Source of the DNA: DATNBT01 sp964579765
GTDB taxonomy: Bacteria > Acidobacteriota > Vicinamibacteria > Vicinamibacterales > CAVVIG01
Length of the DNA stretch: 13,881 nt
Direction of reading: 5' to 3'
Assembly: GCA_964579765.1 (NCBI GenBank)
Contig: CAZOIK010000405.1
Location: forward strand, 1 to 13,881
The notes under the pieces were generated by a model that searched no databases, was not told the origin of the DNA, and saw nothing but the letters and a program-made list of their open reading frames with translations. The position numbers and the translations under genes were made by a program. Of the stretch, positions 1-7,120 are shown piece by piece. Position 1 is the stretch's first letter; each line of letters begins with the position of its first letter.

Positions 1-33
1 GAAGCCCGCGACGCCGGTCATCGCAAAATTCAT
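1..33 (-). CDS. Extended SDR (NAD-dependent epimerase/dehydratase), N-terminal fragment cut by window edge
   Basis: Only the first 11 codons are inside the window. They read MNFAMTGVAGF, which matches the start of the Rossmann glycine motif TGxxGF(I)G found at the N-terminus of extended short-chain dehydrogenases such as UDP-sugar epimerases and dehydratases. The ATG overlaps the TGA stop of the preceding glycosyltransferase as ATGA, the junction used throughout this operon, which supports the start. If it is an SDR it would interconvert or dehydrate a nucleotide sugar in the cytoplasm for the glycosyltransferases upstream. The sub-family cannot be told from 11 residues. MCGIAGF-type amidotransferases look superficially similar but have Cys at position 2, which is absent here. 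Confidence 0.7.
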   Translation of the reverse strand, partial: MNFAMTGVAGF

Positions 34-1166
34 GCGGCCGACTCTCTTCTTCCGGGGGCCCCTGCGCCCCGGTGCTGATCAACGACGTCCCGGAGCATCG
101 CCGCGAGCCTGGGCGCGTTGACGGCCAGTGAATACTTCTCCTCAATCGTGCGCCGGCCCGCGGCGCCAAGCCGCTGCCGCAGCTCCGCGTCGTCGAGCAC
201 ACGCCCGATCTTCTCCGTCCACTCCCGCTCGCTCGACGCGAGAAATCCGTTGACGCCGTCCTGGATGATCTCCCGGTTCACGCCGACCGCGGCGGCGACA
301 ACGGGTACGCCGCACGCCATGAACTGAATCGCCTTGAACCCGCACTTCCCTCGCTCCCACTCGTCGTCTCTGAGCGGGTAGACGCCGACGTCGCACGTGT
401 TGAACAGCTCGACCTCGCGCGCGAGCGACCATCGCTCGTTCGTCGTCTTCAGGCCGGGAAACTCAATCGGCTCGCCGCTGCCGCTGACGCGGACCTCGAA
501 GCGGTGTCGCGGCGCGAGCCGCTCGAAGACAGGAGACAGCGACTTCAGATACGTCGCCGTCGTCGGCGTGCCGATCCAGCCGATGACGAGCGGCGCCCCG
601 TCCGGCCGCGGCGTCCGTCGCGGCACGAACACGTTCGTGTCGACGCAGGTCGGCAGCACGGCGACCGAGTGGTTGTAGGCGCGCGCGTAGTCCGCGAGGT
701 AGTCGTTGCCGGCCAGCACGAGCGCGCTGCGCCGGAGGATCGCCGCGACCTTCTGCGGATGCTTCAGCGCCGCGGCGAAGCGGTTCGCTTCGCTGCTGTT
801 CGTCAGGAAGATCGCGTCGTCGAAGTCGTAGATGATCGGCCGGCCCGATCGCGACAGCGCGGCTTCGAACCACGGCGGCCCGAACGGATAGGCTTCGCGG
901 TAGACGAAGAACGCGTCGTACCGGCCGCACGACAGCAGCAGCTTCACGCGCGCGATCGACTGGCGCACGAACGCGGCGAACTTCTCAACGTAACGGCCAG
1001 GACGATAGACGAGATCGAAGAACGCCGCATCGAAGAAGGGCGCGACCGTCACCGAGAATCCCGCGCGCTCGAGCGCCGGCACGTACTGCATGACGCGGAA
1101 ACGGCAGCCCGCGCCTTCGGCCGGCACCGGCGACAGCGCCAGCAGCCGCAGCGCCCTGCTACTCAC
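30..1166 (-). CDS. GT4-like glycosyltransferase, divergent DFDDAIF type
   Basis: This 378-residue protein has the two-Rossmann GT-B layout. The N-terminal half carries YDFDDAIF (residues 113-120), a signature of a GT4-like subgroup. The C-terminal half starts around VIGWIGTPTT (194-203) and ends with KCGFKAIQFMACGVPVVAAAVG (274-295), where ordinary GT4 enzymes have the EX7E donor-binding segment. Here Lys and Gln occupy much of that region, as in other members of this subgroup. It should transfer a sugar from a nucleotide donor onto a growing glycan at the cytoplasmic face of the membrane. The start is GTG at 1166, overlapping the methyltransferase stop by 8 nt. The stop overlaps the next ATG by 4 nt. 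No membrane segment is evident. Donor and acceptor are unknown. Confidence 0.85.
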   Translation of the reverse strand: MSSRALRLLALSPVPAEGAGCRFRVMQYVPALERAGFSVTVAPFFDAAFFDLVYRPGRYVEKFAAFVRQSIARVKLLLSCGRYDAFFVYREAYPFGPPWFEAALSRSGRPIIYDFDDAIFLTNSSEANRFAAALKHPQKVAAILRRSALVLAGNDYLADYARAYNHSVAVLPTCVDTNVFVPRRTPRPDGAPLVIGWIGTPTTATYLKSLSPVFERLAPRHRFEVRVSGSGEPIEFPGLKTTNERWSLAREVELFNTCDVGVYPLRDDEWERGKCGFKAIQFMACGVPVVAAAVGVNREIIQDGVNGFLASSEREWTEKIGRVLDDAELRQRLGAAGRRTIEEKYSLAVNAPRLAAMLRDVVDQHRGAGAPGRRESAA

Positions 1167-2229
1167 GCTCTCCGTAGGCGCGCCAGCCGAACAGGCCGGT
1201 CGGCGAGATGGACGTGTGCGTCAGCCTGGCGCGGCTCACCCAGCCGGACAGGTCGTTCTCGTCGTAGTAGAAGCGGATCGGCGCGGCGTAGCGGTCGAAC
1301 CAGTCGGCGTAGACGACCTGAAACGGATACCGCGTGTAGACGCGCAGCCGCGGCAGCGGCAGCCTGCGCACGAGCGTGCCGACCCCGGGAATCTTCGAGG
1401 CGATGCGGTACGGCTCGATGAACAGGCACCAGTCGATCGCCGCGGAGACATACGACAGCGCCTTCTGCGCGCCCGGCGGCACACGCGTCGTGATCGCGCG
1501 CGCGGCCTCGAGCAGGGCGTTCATGACCGCGCGCTTCTTGCTGTAGACCCAGATGAAAACCGATCCCTTCGACTTCACGATCGGCAGCAGGCTCTGATAG
1601 CCGCGTTCGGGATCCGGCAGATGGTGCAGCACGCCGATGCTGTACGCGAAGTCGAACGCGCCCGGCTTGAACGGCAGGTGGTAGACGTCGGCCTGGACGA
1701 GGTGGACGTTCGGGAGCTCGCGCGTGTTCTCGGCGGTCGACTCAATCGCGTCGCTGAGATCGACGCCGACCATTTCGGCGCCGAACACCGCCGCGTTGTA
1801 GATGTGGCGGCCGAAGCCGCAGCCCATGTCGAGGCCGAGCTTGCCCGTGAAGAACGACTCCTCGAGCGGGCGAATGTAATAGAAGAAGTTGTCGCGGAAG
1901 TCGATGACCATCTCGCGGAAGAACGTCCACTGGTAGCCGAAGCTCTTCCGCGTTTTCTCGATGGCGGCGTCGGTCCTATCCTTCTTGGCCGGCGCCGTCG
2001 ACGCGTTCGGGAAGTCGGCCGCGTGGGCGCGCACGAAGTCCGGAAACAGCTCCGTCGCGTTCTCGAGGATGCGCGGGATGCCGCGGACGATCGGAAATCG
2101 CCGCCCGCATCCGGACACGAGGACGCCCGCGACGATCTCATCGGCGTTCTGCGGCGAATCGTACGAGCGTGCCTCGAACGGCTGTCCGCACCACGGGCAC
2201 GCGAGGATATCGAGCAATCGTAGCTTCAT
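1159..2229 (-). CDS. SAM-dependent methyltransferase with Trm112-like N-terminal domain
   Basis: The 356-residue product starts with a Trm112-like mini-domain: LLDILACPWCG (5-15), then SGCGRRFPIVRGIPRIL (39-55). A class I methyltransferase domain follows, with motif I LDMGCGFG (133-140), the acidic residue after strand 2 in GVDLSD (155-160), QADVYHLPF (179-187) and GVLHHLPDPERG (199-210). It most likely methylates a sugar, a lipid-linked intermediate or another metabolite of the pathway; the substrate is unknown. Oddity: the Trm112-like domain has only three Cys (11, 14, 41), and Val38 sits where the first Cys of the second CxxC pair would be expected. The ATG at 2229 overlaps the upstream TGA as ATGA. 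The C-terminal ~120 residues match no family I recognise. Confidence 0.85.
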   Translation of the reverse strand: MKLRLLDILACPWCGQPFEARSYDSPQNADEIVAGVLVSGCGRRFPIVRGIPRILENATELFPDFVRAHAADFPNASTAPAKKDRTDAAIEKTRKSFGYQWTFFREMVIDFRDNFFYYIRPLEESFFTGKLGLDMGCGFGRHIYNAAVFGAEMVGVDLSDAIESTAENTRELPNVHLVQADVYHLPFKPGAFDFAYSIGVLHHLPDPERGYQSLLPIVKSKGSVFIWVYSKKRAVMNALLEAARAITTRVPPGAQKALSYVSAAIDWCLFIEPYRIASKIPGVGTLVRRLPLPRLRVYTRYPFQVVYADWFDRYAAPIRFYYDENDLSGWVSRARLTHTSISPTGLFGWRAYGERE

Positions 2230-2642
2230 GAGACCTTGTCACCGCGATCGGCGGCCGCGCGCGCCAGCGGTGCGGCCAGCAGCATCGTCAGCGCCCCGGC
2301 GGCGATCACTAGCGAGGGGACGAGCGAGCTCAACGGACCGACAGGAACGGGCTTCGATGCGTTCAGCATGAGGATCGTGACGCCGGCGCTCACGGCCATC
2401 CAGCCGCGAACGCGCCACGCGGCGGCCGCCGGCTCAGGGGTGAGCGTCCGCGCGATCGCCCAGACCGCGCCGCGCGCACGCGAGGCCGTCCACGCGCGTT
2501 CGGCGATCCCGCCCGCGCCGCGCACGGCCGATCCGAGGGCGCTGTCGCGCGCGAGGTCCTGCACAGCGAAATCGCACGCGTCGACGTCCGCCGGCTCCGT
2601 CAGCGCTTCGATCGCGCTCCGCGTGAACAGCCACCAGGACAT
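2226..2642 (-). CDS. Small hypothetical protein with two C-terminal transmembrane helices
   Basis: I do not recognise this 138-residue protein. The N-terminal ~75 residues are soluble and Ala/Arg-rich, starting MSWWLFTRSAIEAL. Two hydrophobic stretches follow: roughly residues 81-95 (WMAVSAGVTILMLNA) and 107-126 (LVPSLVIAAGALTMLLAAPL), with a short Arg/Asp tail. The predicted form is an inner-membrane hairpin with a cytoplasmic N-terminal domain. The frame stays open upstream to 2762, but ATG 2642 is preferred because it meets the upstream stop as TGATG (1-nt overlap) and avoids a long overlap with the preceding gene. Its place next to a DUF4330-like protein and a polytopic membrane protein suggests it works with them in glycan assembly or export. 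That role is inferred from context only. Confidence 0.7.
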   Translation of the reverse strand: MSWWLFTRSAIEALTEPADVDACDFAVQDLARDSALGSAVRGAGGIAERAWTASRARGAVWAIARTLTPEPAAAAWRVRGWMAVSAGVTILMLNASKPVPVGPLSSLVPSLVIAAGALTMLLAAPLARAAADRGDKVS

Positions 2643-3415
2643 CACTTGTTCCCCGATTCGACCGCGTCGATCTGGAAGGTCATCCATCCATCGGGTCCCG
2701 CCAGCGACAGCGTCGACCCGGGAGCGACGTCCGCCTGCTGCACCGGCCCCTGCACCGCGCACTTGAGCGATCCGTCGGCGTTGGTGACGACGAAGCAGTG
2801 CACCTTCAGCGTCGCCGGAAGATCGGTCTGGCCGAGGATCGGCACCCGCAGCGCTGTCGTACCGGCTTTGAGCATGATCGCGCTCGGCGCGGCCGCGCCG
2901 AGTGCGACGATCTCCGCGGTCGGCACGCCGGTCGGCGGAAACGCGCTCCCCACTTTCAGCTTCTGCAGGCGATCCGGCGACACCCCCTTGAACGCGCCGG
3001 CGACCTGCATCTCCACCGCCGGCACGGGAGCGAGCGGAAGGATGGTCAGCGCCTTCGGCAGGCGGCTGACCTCCTGCATGTAGTCGTAGAGGACGACGTC
3101 GTACACGCCGGGGGCGAGATCCGGCAGGTCGACCATCGCGCCCCGCGTTCCACCGATTTCGAACGTCCGCCCCTGCAGCATGTTGAAGCGCACGCGCATG
3201 AACGGCCGAAGGTTCTCGCCCTGCACCTCAATGCGGAGATTCGCGCCCTGATACAGCCTGGGAGGATTGATCCCCGTCAGCGTCGCCGGAGGCGTGCGGA
3301 ACAGCAGATACGCCCCGAACGCCATGGGGATCAGCACGAGGATCAGAAACGCGACGACGCCGTCAATCAGATTGACACGTCCGGCCACCCGCCCACGCTC
3401 GTCAATCAATGCCAT
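2642..3415 (-). CDS. DUF4330-like membrane-anchored protein with possible IPT/TIG-like segment
   Basis: The 257-residue protein starts MALIDERGRVAGRVNLIDG, which resembles the IDExGRLFGKxNIID opening of DUF4330 proteins. A single transmembrane helix follows at about residues 18-39 (DGVVAFLILVLIPMAFGAYLLF). The rest is a beta-rich region likely outside the cytoplasm. Residues 45-80 (from TLTGINPPRLYQG through GENLRPFMRVRF) look like the start of an IPT/TIG-type immunoglobulin-like fold, and DLAPGVYDVVLYD (99-111) resembles its closing strands. The remaining ~140 residues are unassigned. It is probably a single-pass inner-membrane protein facing the periplasm. Its ATG lies inside the last codons of the membrane protein upstream (10-nt overlap). 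DUF4330 has no established function that I know of; a partner role in polymer assembly is inferred from position. Confidence 0.75.
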   Translation of the reverse strand: MALIDERGRVAGRVNLIDGVVAFLILVLIPMAFGAYLLFRTPPATLTGINPPRLYQGANLRIEVQGENLRPFMRVRFNMLQGRTFEIGGTRGAMVDLPDLAPGVYDVVLYDYMQEVSRLPKALTILPLAPVPAVEMQVAGAFKGVSPDRLQKLKVGSAFPPTGVPTAEIVALGAAAPSAIMLKAGTTALRVPILGQTDLPATLKVHCFVVTNADGSLKCAVQGPVQQADVAPGSTLSLAGPDGWMTFQIDAVESGNK

Positions 3416-4770
3416 ATGGGTTCAGCCTTCTGGAACACCGGCCCGTCTGCGCGGCGCGCGGCGAGCGAGAGCAGTTCGCACACGCCTACGGCGCTGAGCG
3501 TGGCGAAGTACGGAATGGCCAGCACGCGAAGCCGGACGAGCGTGCCGACGTTGCCGTTGAGCAGCGCAATCGCAAGCGCGGCGACCGCGCCGACTCCGAT
3601 CAGGAGCCCGGCCAGCAGGGGATCCCTGCGGAACGAGAAGAAGATGCCGACCGGCAGCATCGCGATCATGAGGTACCAGACGATCTGCTCGGGCATGTAC
3701 ACGAGCGCCGCGGTCGACTGCGCCTCCCACGGCCAGGGCACGGTGACGTACCGCTCGATCGCGCGAACGACGAACCGCGCGGCGTCACGGAACTCCAGTC
3801 CATCGATCGAGCTGATGTCGTGATAGTAGTGCTCGTCCAGCAGCCTGTAGGTCCATCCCGCGGTCTGGACATGGCCCCAGTGCTGGCGTGCGGCCATCTG
3901 CACGAACTCATACGCCCGGATCTGCCCTGTGGGACGGCTGAGCAGCGCACCGGTCACGATGGGCAGCGCGATGAGGAGCGCGACGAGCGCGCGCGGACGC
4001 CGCACCAGCCACGCGACGGTCAGGCCGATGGCGATGCCTCCGCCGGTCAGCGCCGCGCCGCCTTCACGCACGGTCGCGAGCGCCGCGACCAGACCGACGA
4101 GCGCGAGAGCCGCTGCGATGCGCCTCCACCATACGCGCGCCCGCATGATCGCCAGCGACATCGAAATGGACAACACCGTCAGCAGGAAGTACAGGGGCTC
4201 CTTCAAGACGGAGATCGACCACGCGAACAGGCTTGGAAGGAAGCACAGCACCATCAGCGACAGAAACGCCGGGGCGCGCCCGAACGGCTTCCGTACGAGG
4301 CGGAAGAGCGTGACCGTGCCAAACAGGTACATCGCCACACCTGACAAGTGCACGCCGTACGGCGACGGCCCCACGAGTGCCTGGAGGAACGCGAGCACGT
4401 AGAGATGGCTGGTCTGCCCGGACTCGTCGAAGGCATAGATCAGATCCGCGGAGTGAATCGGCACGTGCAACGCGACGTTGCGCAGCCAGATCGAACGCCT
4501 GATGTAGAACTCCTCGTCGCCGAAGAAGACACCAAACGGCACGCGTGCATGATTCGTCGTCGCGAACAGGACGGCGATCGGAATCACGCGCAGCACGACC
4601 GCCGCCGCAAGCAGCGCCGTCATCCAGCGCCGCTCGTCGGCGTCGAGTCCGGATGTCGCGTAGCGGTGCAGCGCCCACATCGCGACGACGAACCAGACGG
4701 ACAGCGGCGACAGCACGTACACGGCGCCAATCGCCACGCCCATGCCTGCCGCGACCGCCCAGCGCGTCAC
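3406..4770 (-). CDS. Polytopic membrane protein, candidate GT-C glycosyltransferase or glycan polymerase
   Basis: This 454-residue protein has about ten to twelve hydrophobic segments, for example near residues 9-35, 50-70, 143-160, 167-185, 192-208, 218-233, 240-257, 261-277, 362-379, 385-404 and 418-436. An acidic cluster GDEEFY (84-89) follows the second helix. This is where GT-C enzymes of the GT39/ArnT/PMT type place catalytic acidic residues in the first large periplasmic loop. SISVLKEPLYFLL (185-197) and NGNVGTLVRLR (405-415) also look like conserved features of membrane glycosyltransferases or polymerases. A loop at about 280-360 is probably periplasmic. The family assignment is by pattern only. 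GTG 4770 is chosen as the start because it forms a GTGA overlap with the upstream stop. The same frame is open far upstream inside the neighbouring gene, which would give a spurious 838-residue product. Confidence 0.75.
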   Translation of the reverse strand: MTRWAVAAGMGVAIGAVYVLSPLSVWFVVAMWALHRYATSGLDADERRWMTALLAAAVVLRVIPIAVLFATTNHARVPFGVFFGDEEFYIRRSIWLRNVALHVPIHSADLIYAFDESGQTSHLYVLAFLQALVGPSPYGVHLSGVAMYLFGTVTLFRLVRKPFGRAPAFLSLMVLCFLPSLFAWSISVLKEPLYFLLTVLSISMSLAIMRARVWWRRIAAALALVGLVAALATVREGGAALTGGGIAIGLTVAWLVRRPRALVALLIALPIVTGALLSRPTGQIRAYEFVQMAARQHWGHVQTAGWTYRLLDEHYYHDISSIDGLEFRDAARFVVRAIERYVTVPWPWEAQSTAALVYMPEQIVWYLMIAMLPVGIFFSFRRDPLLAGLLIGVGAVAALAIALLNGNVGTLVRLRVLAIPYFATLSAVGVCELLSLAARRADGPVFQKAEPIWH

Positions 4771-5891
4771 GCCACCAGCTCCGAGAACCACGCGTCGTAC
4801 TGTCCGGCGATCGACGGCAGCGCAAACCGCTGCGACGCGTCCTTCGCCGCCGCTGCCATCGACGCGCGGCGCGGCTGATCGGCCAGCATCGATTCGAGGG
4901 CGTCCGCGACGGCCGCAGGCGTGTGTTCTGGCACGATCACGCCATCGATGTTGTCGCGCACCACTTCCAGCGGACCGGGCGACCGCGTGACGACCACTGG
5001 CACGCCGCACGCCATCGCCTCGATGAGCACGTTGCCGAATCCCTCGTAGCGCGACGTCAGCGCGAACACGTCCGCACGCGCGATGTACTTCCACGGGTTG
5101 CGCTGAAAACCGCACAGCCGCACCGCGTCGGCCAGCCCGAGCGCCTCGATCTGCGCGCGCAGCTGCGGCTCCTGATCGCCCTGGCCGAGGATGAACAGCC
5201 GCGCCGCCGGGATGCGCCGCCGCACGAGCGCCATCGCCTCGATGAGCAGGGGGAAGTTCTTGGCCTCGGCAAGACGACCGGCCGACACGATCGCCGGATG
5301 CCGCCAGTCGCGGGCGTCCGACGCGTCGAGCGGCTCGGCGACGGCATCGCCCATCGCGGCGAAATCGATCGGATTGTGTACGACCTTGATCGCGCTCGCC
5401 CGCACGCCGAAGTGCCGCGTCAGATCCTCGGAGACGCCCTCGGATGTCGTCGCGATCGCGTCCGCGAGGTTGTAGCCCGCGCGCGTGATCATCGCGAACA
5501 CCGCCCGGTGGCTGGGCGTCTTCCAGTGATAGTCGCTGTCGGCGAGAAACGCGGACATCGGCGTCCCGAGGACGAAGACGACACGCGCGCCGACGCCGGC
5601 GGCCTTCGCGGCCGCGAGCACGGTGAAATAGCTCAGGAACGACACGACGAGATCCGGGCGCGTGTCCCGGATGTACCGGCGCAGCTCGAGCAGCCGTCGG
5701 ACGCGCGAGGCGGCGGCCGACGATGCGAGATGCACGCTCGCCGGCACGTCCGCCAGGTACGGCCCTTCGCGCTTGAACAGATACATCGATCGGTCCCACC
5801 GCCGCTCGTCCAGCGCGGAGAGGACCTGCACGGCCACGCGTTCGGCACCGCCGCCGGCGAGCGACGGAAGGACGAAGCAGACGCGCTTCAT
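4767..5891 (-). CDS. GT4-family glycosyltransferase
   Basis: The 374-residue product is a typical retaining GT-B glycosyltransferase. It begins MKRVCFVLPSLAGGGAERV (1-19), the classic GT4 first strand and glycine loop. It continues with VVHNPID (170-176), VSAGRLAEAKNF (202-213), FILGQGDQEP (233-242) and an intact EX7E motif in YEGFGNVLIEAMACGVPVVVT (282-302; Glu283 and Glu291). It should add one sugar from a nucleotide donor to the lipid-linked glycan on the cytoplasmic side. The sequence resembles GalNAc or N-acetylhexosamine transferases of the PglA/PglJ type only in general layout, so no donor is assigned. The ATG at 5891 overlaps the upstream stop as ATGA, and its own stop overlaps the GTG of the membrane protein. 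The in-frame opening upstream to 6854 is a shadow of the preceding gene. Confidence 0.92.
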   Translation of the reverse strand: MKRVCFVLPSLAGGGAERVAVQVLSALDERRWDRSMYLFKREGPYLADVPASVHLASSAAASRVRRLLELRRYIRDTRPDLVVSFLSYFTVLAAAKAAGVGARVVFVLGTPMSAFLADSDYHWKTPSHRAVFAMITRAGYNLADAIATTSEGVSEDLTRHFGVRASAIKVVHNPIDFAAMGDAVAEPLDASDARDWRHPAIVSAGRLAEAKNFPLLIEAMALVRRRIPAARLFILGQGDQEPQLRAQIEALGLADAVRLCGFQRNPWKYIARADVFALTSRYEGFGNVLIEAMACGVPVVVTRSPGPLEVVRDNIDGVIVPEHTPAAVADALESMLADQPRRASMAAAAKDASQRFALPSIAGQYDAWFSELVA

Positions 5892-7120
5892 GCGCTCGTC
5901 CGCCTGAAGGCGGAGACCACATCCGAAGCCGACTTCAGCCCGATGTGGAGTTCCTGCGACACGAGGGCCATCATCTTGGCCGCCTGTGCCTCGAGCGTCC
6001 GGCTCCGCGCCGTCTCGTAGCCGTTCGCGATCAGACGCTGCCGCAGCGCTGCATCGTTCACGACGCGCATTACCGCGTCCGCGACAGCGTCCGCCGACGA
6101 CTGCTCCATCAGCAGCCCGTTCACCTCGTGCGTGATGAGGCTCGGAATGCCGCTGACGCGCGTCGTGACGACCGGCATCCCGGACGTCATCGACTCGAGC
6201 AGCACGCGCGGGATGCCTTCGCCCGGCAGTGTCGGCAGCACGAAGATGTCGTACCGGCGATAGAGCGGCAGCAGCTGATCGAGGGGCACGGGGCCGGGCA
6301 CATGGACGCGCGACGCCACGCCGCGCGCATCCGCGTCCGTCAGGATCGCGGCCTTCTCCTCGTCTCCAGGCCGGCCGATCGAGGGCCCGACGATGTCGAT
6401 TGTCGCGTCGACGCCGCGCGCGACGAGCCCTTCGATCGCCGCCGGCAGGACGCGCAGCCCCTTGCGCGGATCGATACGGCTCACGGTGAGCAGCCGCACG
6501 GGCCTCGCCCCGCACGTGTCCGTCCGCGTCGCGATGTCCGACGCGCTGATCGTCGTCGTCGTGGTCTGGATGACCGGACGATTGGGCCGCGAATGCTTCT
6601 CCGTCAACGCGCCGCCGTTCGCGAACGCCAGCGAATGGTCCGCCATCCACTGCATCCCGAGCTCCTCGAACTCGGTGAACGCACGCCACACGATCTTCTT
6701 CAGGCCTCGGTACGGCATGCTCGGGAGCAGCGCCCGCAGGTCGCCGACGACCAGCACGAATGCCGGCTTGCCGAGGACGCGTGCGAACGCAAACGCGAAC
6801 GGCGCGGCGGGCGTGGGAATGCGGCAGTGCAGCACGTCGAGGCCGCGAACCCACGTGGCGAGCTTCGGCAGCATAGCCGGCAGCCTCGGGTAGAACTGCG
6901 CCGGGCCTTCAAAGGCCGGCAGCGGCGCGAACGTCACGTTCGAGGCACGAATCGCGGTGCCCTCGCCGGACGCCCGCATCAGCGACGGCGCGCACAGCGA
7001 GATCTCGTCGAAGTACGGCGCGAGTGAGTCGACGTAGCGCGCGAACGAGCCTTCCACCTCGCGCAGTGTGCCGTCGCCTGTGCGCCAGAATGGCATGTGA
7101 TAGACGATGCCGAGCTTCAA
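5888..7120 (-). CDS. GT4-family glycosyltransferase with TTG start and repeat-encoded tail
   Basis: This 410-residue GT-B glycosyltransferase has an N-terminal acceptor domain (KLGIVYHMPFW, 2-12) and the C-terminal donor domain LLTVSRIDPRKGL (210-222), IDIVGPSIG (241-249) and PGEGIPRVLLESMTSGMPVVTT (299-320) with intact EX7E (Glu301, Glu309). The start is inferred to be TTG at 7120. It forms a TTGA overlap with the stop of the preceding gene, it puts Met-Lys directly before the first beta-strand, and the next in-frame ATG lies eight codons in, after that strand. The last residues (SASDVVSAFRRTSA) are encoded by a hairpin repeat also found at the end of the gene upstream, so the tail is probably not part of the enzyme fold. 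Specificity is unknown. Confidence 0.9.
   Translation of the reverse strand: MKLGIVYHMPFWRTGDGTLREVEGSFARYVDSLAPYFDEISLCAPSLMRASGEGTAIRASNVTFAPLPAFEGPAQFYPRLPAMLPKLATWVRGLDVLHCRIPTPAAPFAFAFARVLGKPAFVLVVGDLRALLPSMPYRGLKKIVWRAFTEFEELGMQWMADHSLAFANGGALTEKHSRPNRPVIQTTTTTISASDIATRTDTCGARPVRLLTVSRIDPRKGLRVLPAAIEGLVARGVDATIDIVGPSIGRPGDEEKAAILTDADARGVASRVHVPGPVPLDQLLPLYRRYDIFVLPTLPGEGIPRVLLESMTSGMPVVTTRVSGIPSLITHEVNGLLMEQSSADAVADAVMRVVNDAALRQRLIANGYETARSRTLEAQAAKMMALVSQELHIGLKSASDVVSAFRRTSA
5896..5922 (-). repeat. REP-like hairpin repeat, copy B, inside the 3' end of a glycosyltransferase gene
   Basis: On the plus strand, tccgcc (5899-5904), tgaa, ggcgga (5909-5914) form a 6-bp stem with a 4-nt loop, followed by a conserved ccacat at 5917-5922. 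The segment matches copy A (7128-7154) at 23 of 27 positions. Two of the four differences are a compensating swap within the stem. Like copy A, it lies just before the stop of the gene and is read in the same frame, giving DVVSAFRRT. It has no T-tract and lies inside a coupled operon, so it is unlikely to be a terminator. Confidence 0.7.

Noticed and set aside
3406..5922. Apparent 838-residue protein ending in the polytopic membrane protein
   Set aside because: The first 384 residues are an Arg-rich shadow of the glycosyltransferase gene upstream. The GTG at 4770, overlapping that gene's stop as GTGA, is a much better start.
4545..6020. Long plus-strand open frame (491 codons); similar ones at 8298-9614, 1090-2223, 2798-3823 and 504-1421
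   Set aside because: They are Arg/His/Asp-rich, contain no recognisable domain and lie antisense to well-supported genes. Long shadow frames are expected in DNA this GC-rich.
4767..6854. Apparent 695-residue fusion ending in a GT4 glycosyltransferase, and the similar 559-residue frame at 8286-9965
   Set aside because: Only the C-terminal parts have family motifs. The extensions are out-of-frame readings of neighbouring genes, and both real starts form NTGA overlaps.
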